Source: Brevibacterium sp. (GTDB taxonomy: Bacteria > Actinomycetota > Actinomycetes > Actinomycetales > Brevibacteriaceae). From it: a DNA stretch of 64,000 nt. The notes under the pieces are model-generated. The model was not told the origin of the DNA, searched no databases, and worked only from the letters and a program-made list of their open reading frames with translations. A program made the translations under genes and the position numbers. The stretch is taken from positions 62,001 through 126,000 of the forward strand of contig NZ_JAPSIB010000001.1 in assembly GCF_031179145.1 (NCBI RefSeq). Reading direction: 5' to 3'. Within the stretch, counting starts at the first letter, position 1. Each line of letters opens with the position of its first letter. Positions 46,890 through 56,224 of this stretch are shown here, one piece after another.

Positions 46890-48122
46890 GTGCCCGCCCA
46901 ACCAGCAGGTGAGGTCCCGCCCCTCGACGGTGCACTTCCGCCGTCCGCGGGCCGGGGCGCCGAGCACAGGGGCCTGAGCCTCTACGTTCACGTTCCGTAC
47001 TGCCGCGTGCGCTGCGGCTACTGCGACTTCAACACGTACACCGCCGAGGATCTGGGGCCGGGAGCCTCGCGCTCCGACTACCGGGCGAACCTCGCCCTCG
47101 AGCTCGACCTGTCCATCCGCACCCTCGCCGAGGTGGGAGCAGGGGACCGGGAGATCGCGACGATCTTCTTCGGCGGGGGCACCCCGACTCTGCTCGAGGC
47201 CCCGGTGCTGGCCGGAGTCATGGACGACATCCGTGCCCGCTGCCGGCTCGCCCCCGACGTCGAGGTGACGACCGAGGCCAACCCGGACACGCTCACTCCC
47301 GCATACATCGAGACCCTGGCGAAGGCGGGCTTCACCCGCATCTCCCTGGGGATGCAGTCGGCGGTCCCGCATGTGCTCGCAACCCTCGAGAGGACTCACG
47401 ACCCCGCGAAGATCCCGGATGTCTCGCGATGGATCAAGGAGGCCGGGTTGGAGCTCAGCCTCGACCTCATCTATGGCACTCCGGGGGAGTCGATCGACGA
47501 TTGGCGCCGGTCGCTCGACGTCGCGCTGAGCAACGAGGTCGACCACATCTCTGCCTATTCGCTCATCGTCGAACCCGGGACGAAGATGGGGGCCATGGTC
47601 CGACGTGGGGAACTGCCGATGCCCGACGAAGACGACCTGGCCGACAAGTACGAGATCGCCGACGCCGCGATGACGGCGGCGGGGCTGTCCTGGTACGAGG
47701 TGAGCAACTGGTCGACGTCGGCTGACACCCGCTGCGAGCACAACCTCGCCTATTGGAGGAACGCCGACTGGTGGGGCTTCGGGCCCGGTGCCCATTCCCA
47801 CATCGGCGGCGTCCGGTTCTGGAACGCCAAGCACCCGCGGGCCTGGGCGGATCGGCTGCTGGCAGGGAACTCTCCGGCCGTGGGCCGTGAGGTGCTCGGG
47901 GAGACGACGCGGGAGATCGAGCGGATCATGCTGGCTGCTCGAATCGATTCCGAGCTGCGCATCGATTCGCTTCCGCACGGCAGTGAGGCCGCGGTGAGGA
48001 TGTTCGTCAGCCAGGGGCTCCTCGATCCTGCGGGCGCCGAGGTGGGTCAGTTCCGGCCGACCCTGCAGGGCAGGCTGCTCGCCGACCATATGGTGCGGGT
48101 CCTCACCGAATACGTCGACTGA
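46890..48122 (+). CDS. hemW: HemW-like radical SAM protein
   Basis: A 410-residue protein of the oxygen-independent coproporphyrinogen oxidase superfamily. PYCRVRCGYCDFNTY holds the CxxxCxxC iron-sulfur motif, followed by FFGGGTPTLL and RISLGMQSAVPHVL. Proteins in this genomic place are HemW, a haem-binding chaperone-like protein, rather than the true oxidase HemN. The GTG start is directly after the lepA stop. The C-terminus ends in an 18-bp repeat that continues past the stop codon. Confidence 0.92.
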   Translation: MPAQPAGEVPPLDGALPPSAGRGAEHRGLSLYVHVPYCRVRCGYCDFNTYTAEDLGPGASRSDYRANLALELDLSIRTLAEVGAGDREIATIFFGGGTPTLLEAPVLAGVMDDIRARCRLAPDVEVTTEANPDTLTPAYIETLAKAGFTRISLGMQSAVPHVLATLERTHDPAKIPDVSRWIKEAGLELSLDLIYGTPGESIDDWRRSLDVALSNEVDHISAYSLIVEPGTKMGAMVRRGELPMPDEDDLADKYEIADAAMTAAGLSWYEVSNWSTSADTRCEHNLAYWRNADWWGFGPGAHSHIGGVRFWNAKHPRAWADRLLAGNSPAVGREVLGETTREIERIMLAARIDSELRIDSLPHGSEAAVRMFVSQGLLDPAGAEVGQFRPTLQGRLLADHMVRVLTEYVD

Positions 48123-48161
48123 GACGAATACGTCAGCTGAGACGAACACGTCAGCTGAGAC
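48108..48161. repeat. 18-bp x3 tandem repeat straddling hemW stop
   Basis: Three adjacent units: GAATACGTCGACTGAGAC (48108), GAATACGTCAGCTGAGAC (48126) and GAACACGTCAGCTGAGAC (48144). The hemW TGA (48120-48122) is in unit 1, and units 2 and 3 carry TGA at nearly the same place. Confidence 0.92.
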
Positions 48162-48165
48162 GACT

Positions 48166-48205
48166 GTGCCCCTCGGTCCGGGAGAATTCCTGGGCCGAGG
48201 GGCAC
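48166..48205. terminator. bidirectional terminator hemW / DUF4870 gene
   Basis: GTGCCCCTCGG (48166-48176) pairs with CCGAGGGGCAC (48195-48205), a perfect 11-bp stem with an 18-base loop, between convergent genes. Confidence 0.75.
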
Positions 48206-48206
48206 G

Positions 48207-48277
48207 GTCGCGAGTTCGTTGTCGCGAGTTCAGTGTCGAGCGTTCACCATTGTCGTGAGTTCAGTGTCGCAAACTCA
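48207..48277. repeat. 31-bp period repeat starting at DUF4870-gene stop
   Basis: On the minus strand, units 48277-48247 and 48246-48216 share 23 of 31 bases, both beginning TGA; the first TGA is the true stop codon. The core GTCG(C/T)GAGTTC appears three times on the plus strand (48207, 48221, 48252). Confidence 0.75.
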
Positions 48278-49156
48278 TTTGACGAAGCTGAAGGTGAGCG
48301 GGAACTTGTAGCCCTCACCCTTGTTCGCTGCGACCGCGGCGATGATGTAGAGCACGGCGTAGACGAGCGGGATGAGGAACGCCAGGTAGACGATGAGCAT
48401 CCCGAACCCCATGGTCACGAGCGCCAGGAGGAAGCCGAGGATGCCGAGCACGACCGAGGCGCCGAACGTGATGATGACATTGGTGATCATCGCGTTGAGG
48501 CCCTGCCGCGTGTGCTCCCTGACGAACGGCGATTCGTCCTTCTTCACGAGGAACATGATGAGGGGGAGGAACCAGATGAAGATTGACCCGATGTGGGTCC
48601 ACAACGCCGTCGAGCGCTCCGACTCGTTGGAGTTCCAGAACTGCTGGGAACCCGGCCCATAGGCCTGCTCGGGCAGGGCCTGGGAATTGAAGAGGGCAGG
48701 ATTGGCGTCGCCGTAGCCCGACACCCCATAGTTCTGCGCACCCTGATACTGCTGCTGCGAGCCATAACTCTGCTGCGCGCCATACTGCGGCTGAGAACCG
48801 TACTGCGGCTGAGAACCGTACTGGGGCTGAGAACCGTAACTGGGCTGGCCCTGCTGGGATCCGTAGTTCTGCTGCGACCCGTAGTTCTGCTGGTTCTGCT
48901 GCGATCCGTAGCCCTGCTGGTTCTGCTGCGATCCGTACTGGGGCTGAGAACCATAACCGGGCTGGCCCTGCTGCGCGCCGTACTGCGGACCGGAGCCGTA
49001 GCCGGGCTGTCCCTGCTGCGAGCCGGAGTTCTGCTGCGAACCGTAGTTGTGCTGTCCGCCGTTGGCATAGGGCTGCTGGGGTCCAGAAGCCTGAGAGTAG
49101 TTGGGAGGCATCGGACGAGATTGGCCGGAGTCCGGGTGCTGGGGGTTGTGAGACAT
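48275..49156 (-). CDS. DUF4870-type membrane protein with Gln/Ser/Tyr/Gly-rich domain
   Basis: A 293-residue protein. The first 165 residues are low-complexity, made of imperfect repeats of SQ(P/Q)QYG and NYGSQQ, with no charged residues over long stretches. After TALWTHIGSIFIWFLPLIMF come a second and third hydrophobic segment in the Tic20/DUF4870 pattern, ending KFPLTFSFVK. The function is unknown. ATG 49156 has AAGGAA upstream. A protein with a similar N-terminal domain is encoded at 59588. Confidence 0.85.
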   Translation of the reverse strand: MSHNPQHPDSGQSRPMPPNYSQASGPQQPYANGGQHNYGSQQNSGSQQGQPGYGSGPQYGAQQGQPGYGSQPQYGSQQNQQGYGSQQNQQNYGSQQNYGSQQGQPSYGSQPQYGSQPQYGSQPQYGAQQSYGSQQQYQGAQNYGVSGYGDANPALFNSQALPEQAYGPGSQQFWNSNESERSTALWTHIGSIFIWFLPLIMFLVKKDESPFVREHTRQGLNAMITNVIITFGASVVLGILGFLLALVTMGFGMLIVYLAFLIPLVYAVLYIIAAVAANKGEGYKFPLTFSFVK

Positions 49157-49276
49157 GGGATTCCTTTCAGAGCTTCTGGCCATTCACACTAGCTCACCCG
49201 TCAGCGCCTGAGCCATGTTCGCTGTGCCGAAACGGTCACATGTCCTCTCGCCCGGCCTCGCGCAGCCCGACCGCGA

Positions 49277-50134
49277 TCAGTCGACGGTGACGAAGTCGAT
49301 GAGCTCCTCGACCCGGCCCGACAGGGTCGGTTCGACATCGGCGATCGTCGTGACCTTGCCGAGGATGCGCACCCACCCCCGCGCGACGTCCTTGTGATCG
49401 GCGTGCGGCCAGCCGATCCGTCGCAGGATCCCCGTCTTCCAATCCTCGCCCCGGGGCACGACGGGCCACTGACTGATCCCCACGACGTGCGGTTTCACCG
49501 CCTGCCAGATGTCGACGTAGGGGTGACCGATGATGTGGACGACCTCGCGGTACCTCGGATCACGGCGCACCGCCTCGGCGATCTTCGACTCCTTGGTCCC
49601 CGTGACGAGATGGTCAGCGAGGATCCCGACTCGATGATTTTTGTCGGGGGAGAACTCGGCGAGCTTGTCGGCGACGTCGTCCAGGCCGCCCAGAGGTTCG
49701 ACGACGACTCCCTCGATCCGCAGGTCATCGCCCCAGATCTTCTCCACGAGCTCCGCATCGTGCTTGCCCTCGACCCAGATCCGCGAACCGCGGGCCACTC
49801 GCGCCTTGGCTCCGGCCACCGCCCGCGAACCAGATGCGGTGCGCCCTGGTGCGGCCTTCTTCTTCGTCGGCAGACGCAGGTCGACGGGTTCGCCCTCGAG
49901 GAGGAAGCCCGGTCCCAGGGGGAACGCCCGCACCGATCCGCGCCGGTCCTCGAGGTTGACGACGACGCCGGCGGTGGTCTTCTGCGCGCCCACGACTGCG
50001 CCCACGTAGCCGCTCATCGCATCTTCGAGGACCATCCCGAGCTTGAGTTCGACGGGCACGGACTTCTTCGGGCGGTGGGAGGCCGACGAGGTCGCGGAGA
50101 GCACATCGGATCCATAGCGATCAAAGGTATTCAC
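49277..50134 (-). CDS. DUF3097 family protein
   Basis: A 285-residue cytoplasmic protein of an actinobacterial family with no assigned function. It has an N-terminal 100-residue part, then IWVEGKHDAELVEKIWGDDL, which resembles a Toprim-like stretch, GVVVEPLGGLDD, and VVHIIGHPYVDIWQAVKP. GTG 50134 is the start, with a minus-strand TAGGGT eight bases upstream, suggesting a nearly leaderless mRNA. It is divergent from hrcA and often neighbours it in this phylum. Confidence 0.82.
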   Translation of the reverse strand: MNTFDRYGSDVLSATSSASHRPKKSVPVELKLGMVLEDAMSGYVGAVVGAQKTTAGVVVNLEDRRGSVRAFPLGPGFLLEGEPVDLRLPTKKKAAPGRTASGSRAVAGAKARVARGSRIWVEGKHDAELVEKIWGDDLRIEGVVVEPLGGLDDVADKLAEFSPDKNHRVGILADHLVTGTKESKIAEAVRRDPRYREVVHIIGHPYVDIWQAVKPHVVGISQWPVVPRGEDWKTGILRRIGWPHADHKDVARGWVRILGKVTTIADVEPTLSGRVEELIDFVTVD

Positions 50135-50218
50135 ATCGGCTCACCCTAGCCAAGGCCCGAGCCGCGGCGACGCTGACCCGCGGGGGAAGCGCGAAAGTGA
50201 AATCGAAAACGAAGGAGA

Positions 50219-50251
50219 GTAGAATTGGCACTCAGGAATCGCGAGTGCCAG
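50219..50251 (+). promoter_or_regulatory. hrcA promoter with CIRCE operator
   Basis: TTGGCACTC (50225-50233), nine bases, GAGTGCCAG (50243-50251): the CIRCE inverted repeat with consensus spacing, in a GC-shifted form. It overlaps a -10-like TAGAAT (50219-50224 region) so that bound HrcA would block polymerase. Confidence 0.9.
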
Positions 50252-50296
50252 GCCGCGGGCATTGCGGCCGGGCGTCAATGAGGTGGGGAGGGACAG

Positions 50297-51349
50297 ATGA
50301 ACGAGAGCAGACGCGCACAGGTGCTGCGTGCGATCGTCGAGGACTTCGTCGCCACCAACGAGCCGGTCGGCTCGAAGGCGATCGTCCAGCGCCACACTCT
50401 CGGCGTCTCGCCCGCCACGATCCGCAACGACATGGCCGCCCTCGAACAGGAGGGCTACATCGCGCAGCCCCACACCTCGGCGGGCCGCATCCCGACGGAT
50501 CTGGGCTACCGCACCTTCGTCGATCACCTCGAGGAGTTCAAGCCGCTGAGCCAGGCGGAACGACGAGCGATCTACCAGCTCATCGACGGCACCGCCGATC
50601 TCGACGACATGCTCGATCGCACCGTCCGCGTGCTCGCCGGCCTCACCCACCAGGTCGCACTGATCCAGTACCCGACCGTCTCGACGGCTCGGATCAAGCA
50701 CATCGAGGTCGTCGGCTTGGCGCCGAATCGGGTCCTCGTCGTCCTCATCACGGATGCCGGCCAGGTCGAGCAGAAGATCGTCTCGACCTCCGACCATCTC
50801 GACGAGGACGAGCTGCGCGGCGTCCGCGACCGGATCAACTCCGAGTTCTCCGGGCAGAAGCTCTCCCGCGTCATGGACTCGGCGGGACCAGGCACCGGCG
50901 GCGGCGACTCCGCGGATGACGAGTCCGGGGGGCCGGACAGGGGCCTCGCCGAGGTGCTCTCCAGCGTCCGTGCGGCCGTCTCCGACCTCGTCGTCGCGAC
51001 CAGGGAAGAGCGCATCATCATGGCAGGCACCGCGAACCTCGCTCGGTCGGGCCGGGAGTTCGGGGAGAAGATGGCCCCCATCCTCGAAGCCTTCGAGGAA
51101 CAGGTCGTCCTGCTCAGGCTGCTCACCTCGATGGCGGAGGACCAGGCGGAGATCAGCGTCCGCATCGGTCGTGAGAATACTCACGAATCGTTCAGTTCGA
51201 CATCCCTCGTGGCTGCGGAATATGGTCAGGATTCGGGTTCAACCGCCCGTTTGGCCGTGCTCGGCCCGACCCGGATGGACTATCCGACGACGATCTCCGC
51301 AGTCCGAGCGGTCGCGAAGTACGTGTCCTCGGTCCTCGACAAGGGCTGA
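50297..51349 (+). CDS. hrcA: heat-inducible transcription repressor HrcA
   Basis: A 350-residue repressor of heat-shock genes, with an N-terminal winged helix (AIVEDFVATNEPVGSKAIVQ, VSPATIRNDMAALEQEG) and a C-terminal GAF-like domain. A GGDSADDESGGPD acidic insert near residue 200 is variable in the family. The CIRCE site 45 bases upstream shows autoregulation. dnaJ lies 94 bases downstream and should be co-regulated; GroE genes are not in the window. Confidence 0.96.
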   Translation: MNESRRAQVLRAIVEDFVATNEPVGSKAIVQRHTLGVSPATIRNDMAALEQEGYIAQPHTSAGRIPTDLGYRTFVDHLEEFKPLSQAERRAIYQLIDGTADLDDMLDRTVRVLAGLTHQVALIQYPTVSTARIKHIEVVGLAPNRVLVVLITDAGQVEQKIVSTSDHLDEDELRGVRDRINSEFSGQKLSRVMDSAGPGTGGGDSADDESGGPDRGLAEVLSSVRAAVSDLVVATREERIIMAGTANLARSGREFGEKMAPILEAFEEQVVLLRLLTSMAEDQAEISVRIGRENTHESFSSTSLVAAEYGQDSGSTARLAVLGPTRMDYPTTISAVRAVAKYVSSVLDKG

Positions 51350-51442
51350 GGCCGCCGATCCCTTTGCGGCCCTGCCGCACCTCATGCACCTCAATCACCA
51401 CGCACATGAACCATCCACACCACCAGGGAGAGAGAAGTTTCT

Positions 51443-52555
51443 GTGGCCGATCACTATGAAACACTCGGAGTGTCCAAGGACGCTTCGGCGGCTGAAATCA
51501 AGAAGGCCTACCTGAAGCTGGCCAGGAAGTACCACCCTGACGTCAACCCTGGACACGGAGACGAGTTCAAGGCCATCTCGCTGGCCTACGACGTCCTCTC
51601 CGACCCGGAGAAGCGGCGCAACTACGACATGGGCGGCGGCGAGAACGGGCAGGGCTTCCCGTCCGGCGGCTTCGGCGGCTTCGGCGACATCTTCGAGACG
51701 TTCTTCGGTGGCGGCGCAGGCTCAGCCGGCGGTCCCATCCCACGCACGCAGCGAGGCAAGGATGCCCTCGTCGGCGTCAGCGTGGACCTCAAGACCGCGG
51801 CCTTCGGCGGCACCGTCGACCTCGATGTCACCACCGCCGTCGTGTGCGAGACCTGTCATGGCGGCGGTACCCAGGACGGCACCTCGGTCGAGACGTGTTC
51901 GCTGTGCCACGGCTCGGGCAGCATCCAGAGGATGACCCGCACCCTGCTCGGTCAGATGGTGACCAACCAGACCTGCAACAACTGCCACGGCTTCGGCACC
52001 GTCATCCCCAACCCCTGCCTCAACTGTCAGGGCGACGGCCGGGTCCGCAAGCAGCGCACGATGAAGATCCGCGTTCCCGCCGGCGTCTCCGACGGCACCC
52101 GGATCCAGCTCTCGTCCCAGGGCGAGGTCGGACCCGGCGGTGGGCCCGCCGGCGACCTCTATGTCGAGGTGATGGTCGCCCGTCACGACGTCTTCCAGCG
52201 CGACGGGGACAACCTGCGCGCGTCGATCTCCGTCCCGATGACGGCCGCGGCTCTGGGAGCGGAGATCCCGTTCGAGACCTTCGACGGCACTCAGAACCTC
52301 GCCATCGACCCCGGAACCCAGTCGGGAACCATCGTCAAGCTGGCCGGTCTCGGCGCCAAACGGCTGCGTTCGGACACCCGCGGGGACCTGCTCGTCACCG
52401 TCGAGGTTCTCACCCCGGAGAACCTCGGTGAGGAAGAGCGCGAGCTGCTCCTGCAGCTGGCGAAGCTGCGCGGCGAGGAGACTCCACGGGCTCAGATCAC
52501 CTCCCACAACCGGGGCATGTTCTCCCGGATGCGTGAGAAGTTCGCAGGTCGGTGA
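51443..52555 (+). CDS. dnaJ: chaperone DnaJ, type I
   Basis: A 370-residue DnaK co-chaperone with J domain (HPD at about 33-35 in [11 protein letters not shown]), a Gly/Phe region ([16 protein letters not shown]), four zinc motifs ([32 protein letters not shown]) and C-terminal substrate domains. Being next to hrcA rather than dnaK-grpE marks the second actinobacterial DnaJ (DnaJ2). The start is GTG with GGGAGAGAGAAG upstream. The stop overlaps rsmE (GTGA). Confidence 0.96.
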   Translation: MADHYETLGVSKDASAAEIKKAYLKLARKYHPDVNPGHGDEFKAISLAYDVLSDPEKRRNYDMGGGENGQGFPSGGFGGFGDIFETFFGGGAGSAGGPIPRTQRGKDALVGVSVDLKTAAFGGTVDLDVTTAVVCETCHGGGTQDGTSVETCSLCHGSGSIQRMTRTLLGQMVTNQTCNNCHGFGTVIPNPCLNCQGDGRVRKQRTMKIRVPAGVSDGTRIQLSSQGEVGPGGGPAGDLYVEVMVARHDVFQRDGDNLRASISVPMTAAALGAEIPFETFDGTQNLAIDPGTQSGTIVKLAGLGAKRLRSDTRGDLLVTVEVLTPENLGEEERELLLQLAKLRGEETPRAQITSHNRGMFSRMREKFAGR

Positions 52556-53367
52556 GCCTCCCCGTCTTCTTCGCCCCGGAAGCCGCTCAGGCGGTGACCG
52601 GAGCGACGCTGACCCTCGGCGAGGAGGTGGCCGGCCACGCTGTGCGCGTGCGCAGGATCGGCCCCGGCGAGGAGCTCGAACTCGTCGACGGTGAGGGCAC
52701 CCGAGTGCGCGCGACGGTGACCTCCGCCTCGGCGCACGAACTGCGCGTCGACGTCGCCTCTGTCAGCCGGTCGGAGGCGACTTCGCCCCGGCTGGTGCTC
52801 GTCCAGGCTCTGGCCAAGGGCGACCGTGATCTGCAGGCCATCGAACAGGCCACGGAGATCGGCGTCGACGAGGTGGTGCCCTGGGCCGCGGCACGCTCGA
52901 TCGCGGATTGGCCCGAGAAGAAGCGGCACAAGATGGCCGCGAAGTGGGAGAACCTGCTCAGGGCAGCATCCCTCCAGGCCCGCCGGTCCCGTTTCCCCCT
53001 CCTGCACGACCTCGCGCGGGGCACCCGCCTCACCTCGTTCCTGACCGAGACCGACCGCGTGTTCGTCCTCCACGAGACCGCCGCACTCAGGCTCTCGCAG
53101 GCACTCGCCGCGGCGGACCTGCCACTCGCTTCGCCCGGCGCCGAGACCGCTTCGGCCAGGGCCGAGACCGCTTCGCCTGCTGCTGAGTCGGTCATCGAGC
53201 GCATCGTGCTCGTGGTCGGGCCCGAAGGCGGCATCTCCGACGCCGAACTGGAGGCACTGAGCTCAGCCGGCGCCACTCCGGTGCTGCTGGGGCCGACGAT
53301 CCTGCGATCCTCCTCGGCGGGCCCGGCCGGGCTCGTCATGGCGCAGTGCGCACTCGGGCGGTGGTGA
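52552..53367 (+). CDS. rsmE: 16S rRNA m3U1498 methyltransferase
   Basis: A SPOUT-class methyltransferase of 271 residues that methylates U1498 of 16S rRNA. It has an N-terminal PUA-like part ([20 protein letters not shown]), [20 protein letters not shown], and the knot with [17 protein letters not shown] and [16 protein letters not shown]. An Ala/Ser/Glu-rich duplication ([17 protein letters not shown]) at about 195-215 is an insert beyond the usual 240-250 residues. The GTG start overlaps dnaJ. Confidence 0.94.
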   Translation: MSLPVFFAPEAAQAVTGATLTLGEEVAGHAVRVRRIGPGEELELVDGEGTRVRATVTSASAHELRVDVASVSRSEATSPRLVLVQALAKGDRDLQAIEQATEIGVDEVVPWAAARSIADWPEKKRHKMAAKWENLLRAASLQARRSRFPLLHDLARGTRLTSFLTETDRVFVLHETAALRLSQALAAADLPLASPGAETASARAETASPAAESVIERIVLVVGPEGGISDAELEALSSAGATPVLLGPTILRSSSAGPAGLVMAQCALGRW

Positions 53368-53399
53368 CCGCGTTTCCCTCACATCTGCCGGTGACGAAG

Positions 53400-53408
53400 T
53401 ACGATAGT
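53400..53408 (+). promoter_or_regulatory. -10 region of phoH
   Basis: TACGAT (53400-53405) and overlapping GATAGT (53403-53408) are both fair -10 hexamers. With GATAGT, transcription would begin at a GTG (53415) opening a nine-codon frame that ends at 53444, overlapping the phoH start at 53426. Confidence 0.4.
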
Positions 53409-53425
53409 GGCAGAGTGCAACCCAT

Positions 53426-54481
53426 ATGCAAAGGATCATCCTGAACACCTCCTCCCACCCCACGAACTCCGAGACCCCTGAGACCGAATCCTCGGACCGG
53501 GCGACACCGGCGGCCGATGCCGTTGCGGCCGACGACACCGTGCGTCTCGTCATCCCCGACTCGATCGACCTGGTCGAATTCTTCGGGCCCGGCGAGTCGA
53601 ATGTGCGGAAGCTCGAACGGGTGTTCCCGAGCCTGGATCTGCACGTGCGGGCCAACCAGGTGCAGGTCAGCGGAGACCCGACCGAGGTCGCCCGTTTCGT
53701 CAGCCTCATCGGTGAGCTGAAGAAGCTGCACGGCTCCGGCCACCGCATCGACGAGGAGACGATCGACCGGGTGTCGTCGTTCTCCACCGAGGGCAAGGCC
53801 GCCTCGGCGGTGCTCGGAACGAACATCCTCTCCACCCGGGGCAAGTCGATCCGGCCCAAGACCATGGGCCAGCACGACTACGTCAAGGCGATCCGCAATC
53901 ACACGATCACCTTCGGAATCGGACCCGCGGGAACGGGCAAGACGTACCTGGCGATGGCCATGGCCGTCAACGCCCTCCAGCACAAAGAGGTCTCGCGGAT
54001 CATCCTCACCCGCCCCGCCGTCGAAGCCGGCGAGCGATTGGGCTTCCTCCCGGGGACGCTGAACGAGAAGATCGACCCCTACGTCCGGCCGCTCTACGAC
54101 GCCCTGCACGACATGGTCGACCCCGAATCCATCCCGATGCTGATCGAGACCGGCACGATCGAGGTCGCTCCCTTGGCGTACATGCGCGGACGGACCCTCA
54201 ACGACGCCTTCATCATCCTCGACGAGGCGCAGAACACCACGGGTGAGCAGATGAAGATGTTCCTCACCCGGCTCGGCTTCGGTTCGCGGATGGTCGTCAC
54301 CGGAGACGTCTCGCAGATCGATCTGCCCGGCAACACCCGCAGCGGGCTCAAGGTCGTCCAGGAGATCCTCGACGGCATCGACGATCTCCAGTTCTGCTAC
54401 CTCGGCAGCAAGGACGTGGTCCGGCACTCGCTGGTGACGAAGATCGTCGACGCCTACGACCTCTGGGGAGCTGCGAAATGA
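53426..54481 (+). CDS. phoH: PhoH family ATPase
   Basis: A 351-residue PhoH-type NTPase linked to RNA handling, with an N-terminal KH-like region (about 35-110) and a helicase-like core: GIGPAGTGKTYLAMAMAV (Walker A), FIILDEAQNTTGEQMKMFL (Walker B) and RMVVTGDVSQIDLPG. It is followed by ybeY with an ATGA overlap, the standard pair implying joint work in rRNA processing. No SD is seen before the ATG. Confidence 0.94.
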   Translation: MQRIILNTSSHPTNSETPETESSDRATPAADAVAADDTVRLVIPDSIDLVEFFGPGESNVRKLERVFPSLDLHVRANQVQVSGDPTEVARFVSLIGELKKLHGSGHRIDEETIDRVSSFSTEGKAASAVLGTNILSTRGKSIRPKTMGQHDYVKAIRNHTITFGIGPAGTGKTYLAMAMAVNALQHKEVSRIILTRPAVEAGERLGFLPGTLNEKIDPYVRPLYDALHDMVDPESIPMLIETGTIEVAPLAYMRGRTLNDAFIILDEAQNTTGEQMKMFLTRLGFGSRMVVTGDVSQIDLPGNTRSGLKVVQEILDGIDDLQFCYLGSKDVVRHSLVTKIVDAYDLWGAAK

Positions 54482-54966
54482 ACACCGAGATCTCGAACGA
54501 GACCGACGCCGTGATCGACCTCGACGAGGTGGTCGCACTGACGGAGTACCTCGGCGACGCCCTGCACATGCACCCGGGCGCCGAACTCGCGGTGACGATG
54601 GTCGATGCGAAGGCGATGGAGGAGCTGCACATCAAGTGGATGGACCTCGACGGTCCCACCGATGTCATGTCCTTCCCCATGGACCAGCTGAGCCAGGGGC
54701 GTGAGGACGCTCCGACGGAGGGTCAGATGGGTGACATCATCATCTGCCCCGAGGTGGCCGCCAAGCAGGCCGCCACTGCCGGACATTCGACGATGGACGA
54801 GATCCTCCTGCTCACGGTCCACGGCTTCCTCCACCTGCTCGGTTACGACCATGGAGAGCCCGAGGAGCGCGCGGAGATGTTCGCACTCCAGCGGCACCTG
54901 CTGCTGACGTTCTTCGCCGCCCGCTACGACGGGCGCACCGACATCCCCGCACCCACCGAGGTCTGA
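54478..54966 (+). CDS. ybeY: endoribonuclease YbeY
   Basis: A 162-residue zinc endoribonuclease for 16S rRNA 3' processing and quality control. The metal site is HGFLHLLGYDHGEPEE; TDVMSFPMDQ is the other conserved block. It overlaps phoH (ATGA), and a CNNM-type membrane protein gene follows three bases after the stop. Confidence 0.96.
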   Translation: MNTEISNETDAVIDLDEVVALTEYLGDALHMHPGAELAVTMVDAKAMEELHIKWMDLDGPTDVMSFPMDQLSQGREDAPTEGQMGDIIICPEVAAKQAATAGHSTMDEILLLTVHGFLHLLGYDHGEPEERAEMFALQRHLLLTFFAARYDGRTDIPAPTEV

Positions 54967-54969
54967 GGC

Positions 54970-56223
54970 GTGCTCTGGCTGTTCCTCGGCGCGGGCCTCT
55001 GCCTCGTCGTCGCGGCGGCCCTGGCCGCCGTCGACTCAGCGCTGCTCAACGTCTCCCACAATGCGATCGAGGAGGCGAAGGAGGAGGGCCGCAAGTCGGC
55101 GCTGCGGGTCGAGCGGATCCTGGCCGACCTGCCGACGAACATCAATGTCGTCATCTTCGTCCGGCTCTTCCTCGAAGCCCTGGCCACTGTGCTCATCGTC
55201 CTCGCCTACGGGTCGATCCACACGGTGGGACCGGCTTTGGTGATCCTCGCGGTCCTCACTTCGTCGATCGCCGTGTTCATCGTCGCCGGCGTCTCTCCGC
55301 GCACGATCGGGCGGAGGCGATCCCTGGCGGTGTGCCTCAACCTCGGCTGGTTCGTGTCCATCCTGCTCGTCGTGCTCAAACCGCTGACGACGGTCCTCGT
55401 CTGGCTGGGAAACCTCCTCACCCCGGACCGGGTTTACAAGGACGGGCCGTTCGTCACTTCGGATCAGCTGCGCGACCTCGTCGAGAGGGCGAGCGAGTCC
55501 GATGTCATCGAGGACGGCGAACGCGAGATGATCCAATCCGTGTTCAACCTGTCCGAGACCTCGGCCAAGCAGGTGATGGTTCCCCGCACCGACCTCGTCA
55601 CCGTGATCTCGGGGACCCCGCTGCACAAGGTGATGAACCTGTTTCTCCGCTCCGGCTTCTCCCGGATCCCGATCAGCGGTGAGGACCTCGACGACATCGA
55701 GGGAGTGGCGTACCTCAAGGACGTCGCCCGCCGGCTCCACGTCCACCCCGAGGACGCCGAGCGCCCCGTCGACATCCTCGCCAGGAGCGTGCTGTTCGTG
55801 CCCGAGACGAAACCCGTTGACGAGCTGCTCGCCCAGATGCAGGTCGACTCGACCCACCTGGCGATCCTCGTCGACGAGTACGGCGGGACCGCCGGCCTCG
55901 TCACGATCGAGGACATCGTCGAGGAGATCGTCGGGGAGATCGAGGACGAGTACGACACCAGCGACGATGAGCTCGCCGAAGCCGAGGACGGCAGTTTCAT
56001 CATCAGCACGAGGATGTCGATCCAGGACTTCGCCGAGCACTTCGACGTCCGCATCGACTTCGACGACGTCAACAGCGTCGGCGGGCTGCTCACGAAGCTC
56101 ATCGGCCGCGTGCCCATCGCCGGCTCGACCGCCCGCCTGGAGGGCCTGCGCATCGAGGCCCTGGAGGGCCAGGGCCGTCGCCACCGCATCACCCACGTTC
56201 GCGTCACCAAGGAAGAGGACTGA
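54970..56223 (+). CDS. CNNM/hemolysin C-type CBS-domain membrane protein
   Basis: A 417-residue protein with an N-terminal DUF21 (CNNM) membrane domain of about four segments, a CBS pair (about 200-320; VMVPRTDLVTVI, FSRIPISGEDLDDIEGVAYL) and a C-terminal CorC/HlyC domain (ILVDEYGGTAGLVTIEDIVE). Such proteins transport or regulate Mg2+/Co2+. The GTG start is three bases after ybeY. era follows after one base, as in most actinobacteria. Confidence 0.93.
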   Translation: MLWLFLGAGLCLVVAAALAAVDSALLNVSHNAIEEAKEEGRKSALRVERILADLPTNINVVIFVRLFLEALATVLIVLAYGSIHTVGPALVILAVLTSSIAVFIVAGVSPRTIGRRRSLAVCLNLGWFVSILLVVLKPLTTVLVWLGNLLTPDRVYKDGPFVTSDQLRDLVERASESDVIEDGEREMIQSVFNLSETSAKQVMVPRTDLVTVISGTPLHKVMNLFLRSGFSRIPISGEDLDDIEGVAYLKDVARRLHVHPEDAERPVDILARSVLFVPETKPVDELLAQMQVDSTHLAILVDEYGGTAGLVTIEDIVEEIVGEIEDEYDTSDDELAEAEDGSFIISTRMSIQDFAEHFDVRIDFDDVNSVGGLLTKLIGRVPIAGSTARLEGLRIEALEGQGRRHRITHVRVTKEED

Positions 56224-56224
56224 G

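Noticed and set aside
48710-49100. Repeated DNA inside the DUF4870 gene as an intergenic-type repeat
   Set aside because: The repeats follow the codons for Gln/Ser/Tyr/Gly and are explained by the protein's low-complexity domain.
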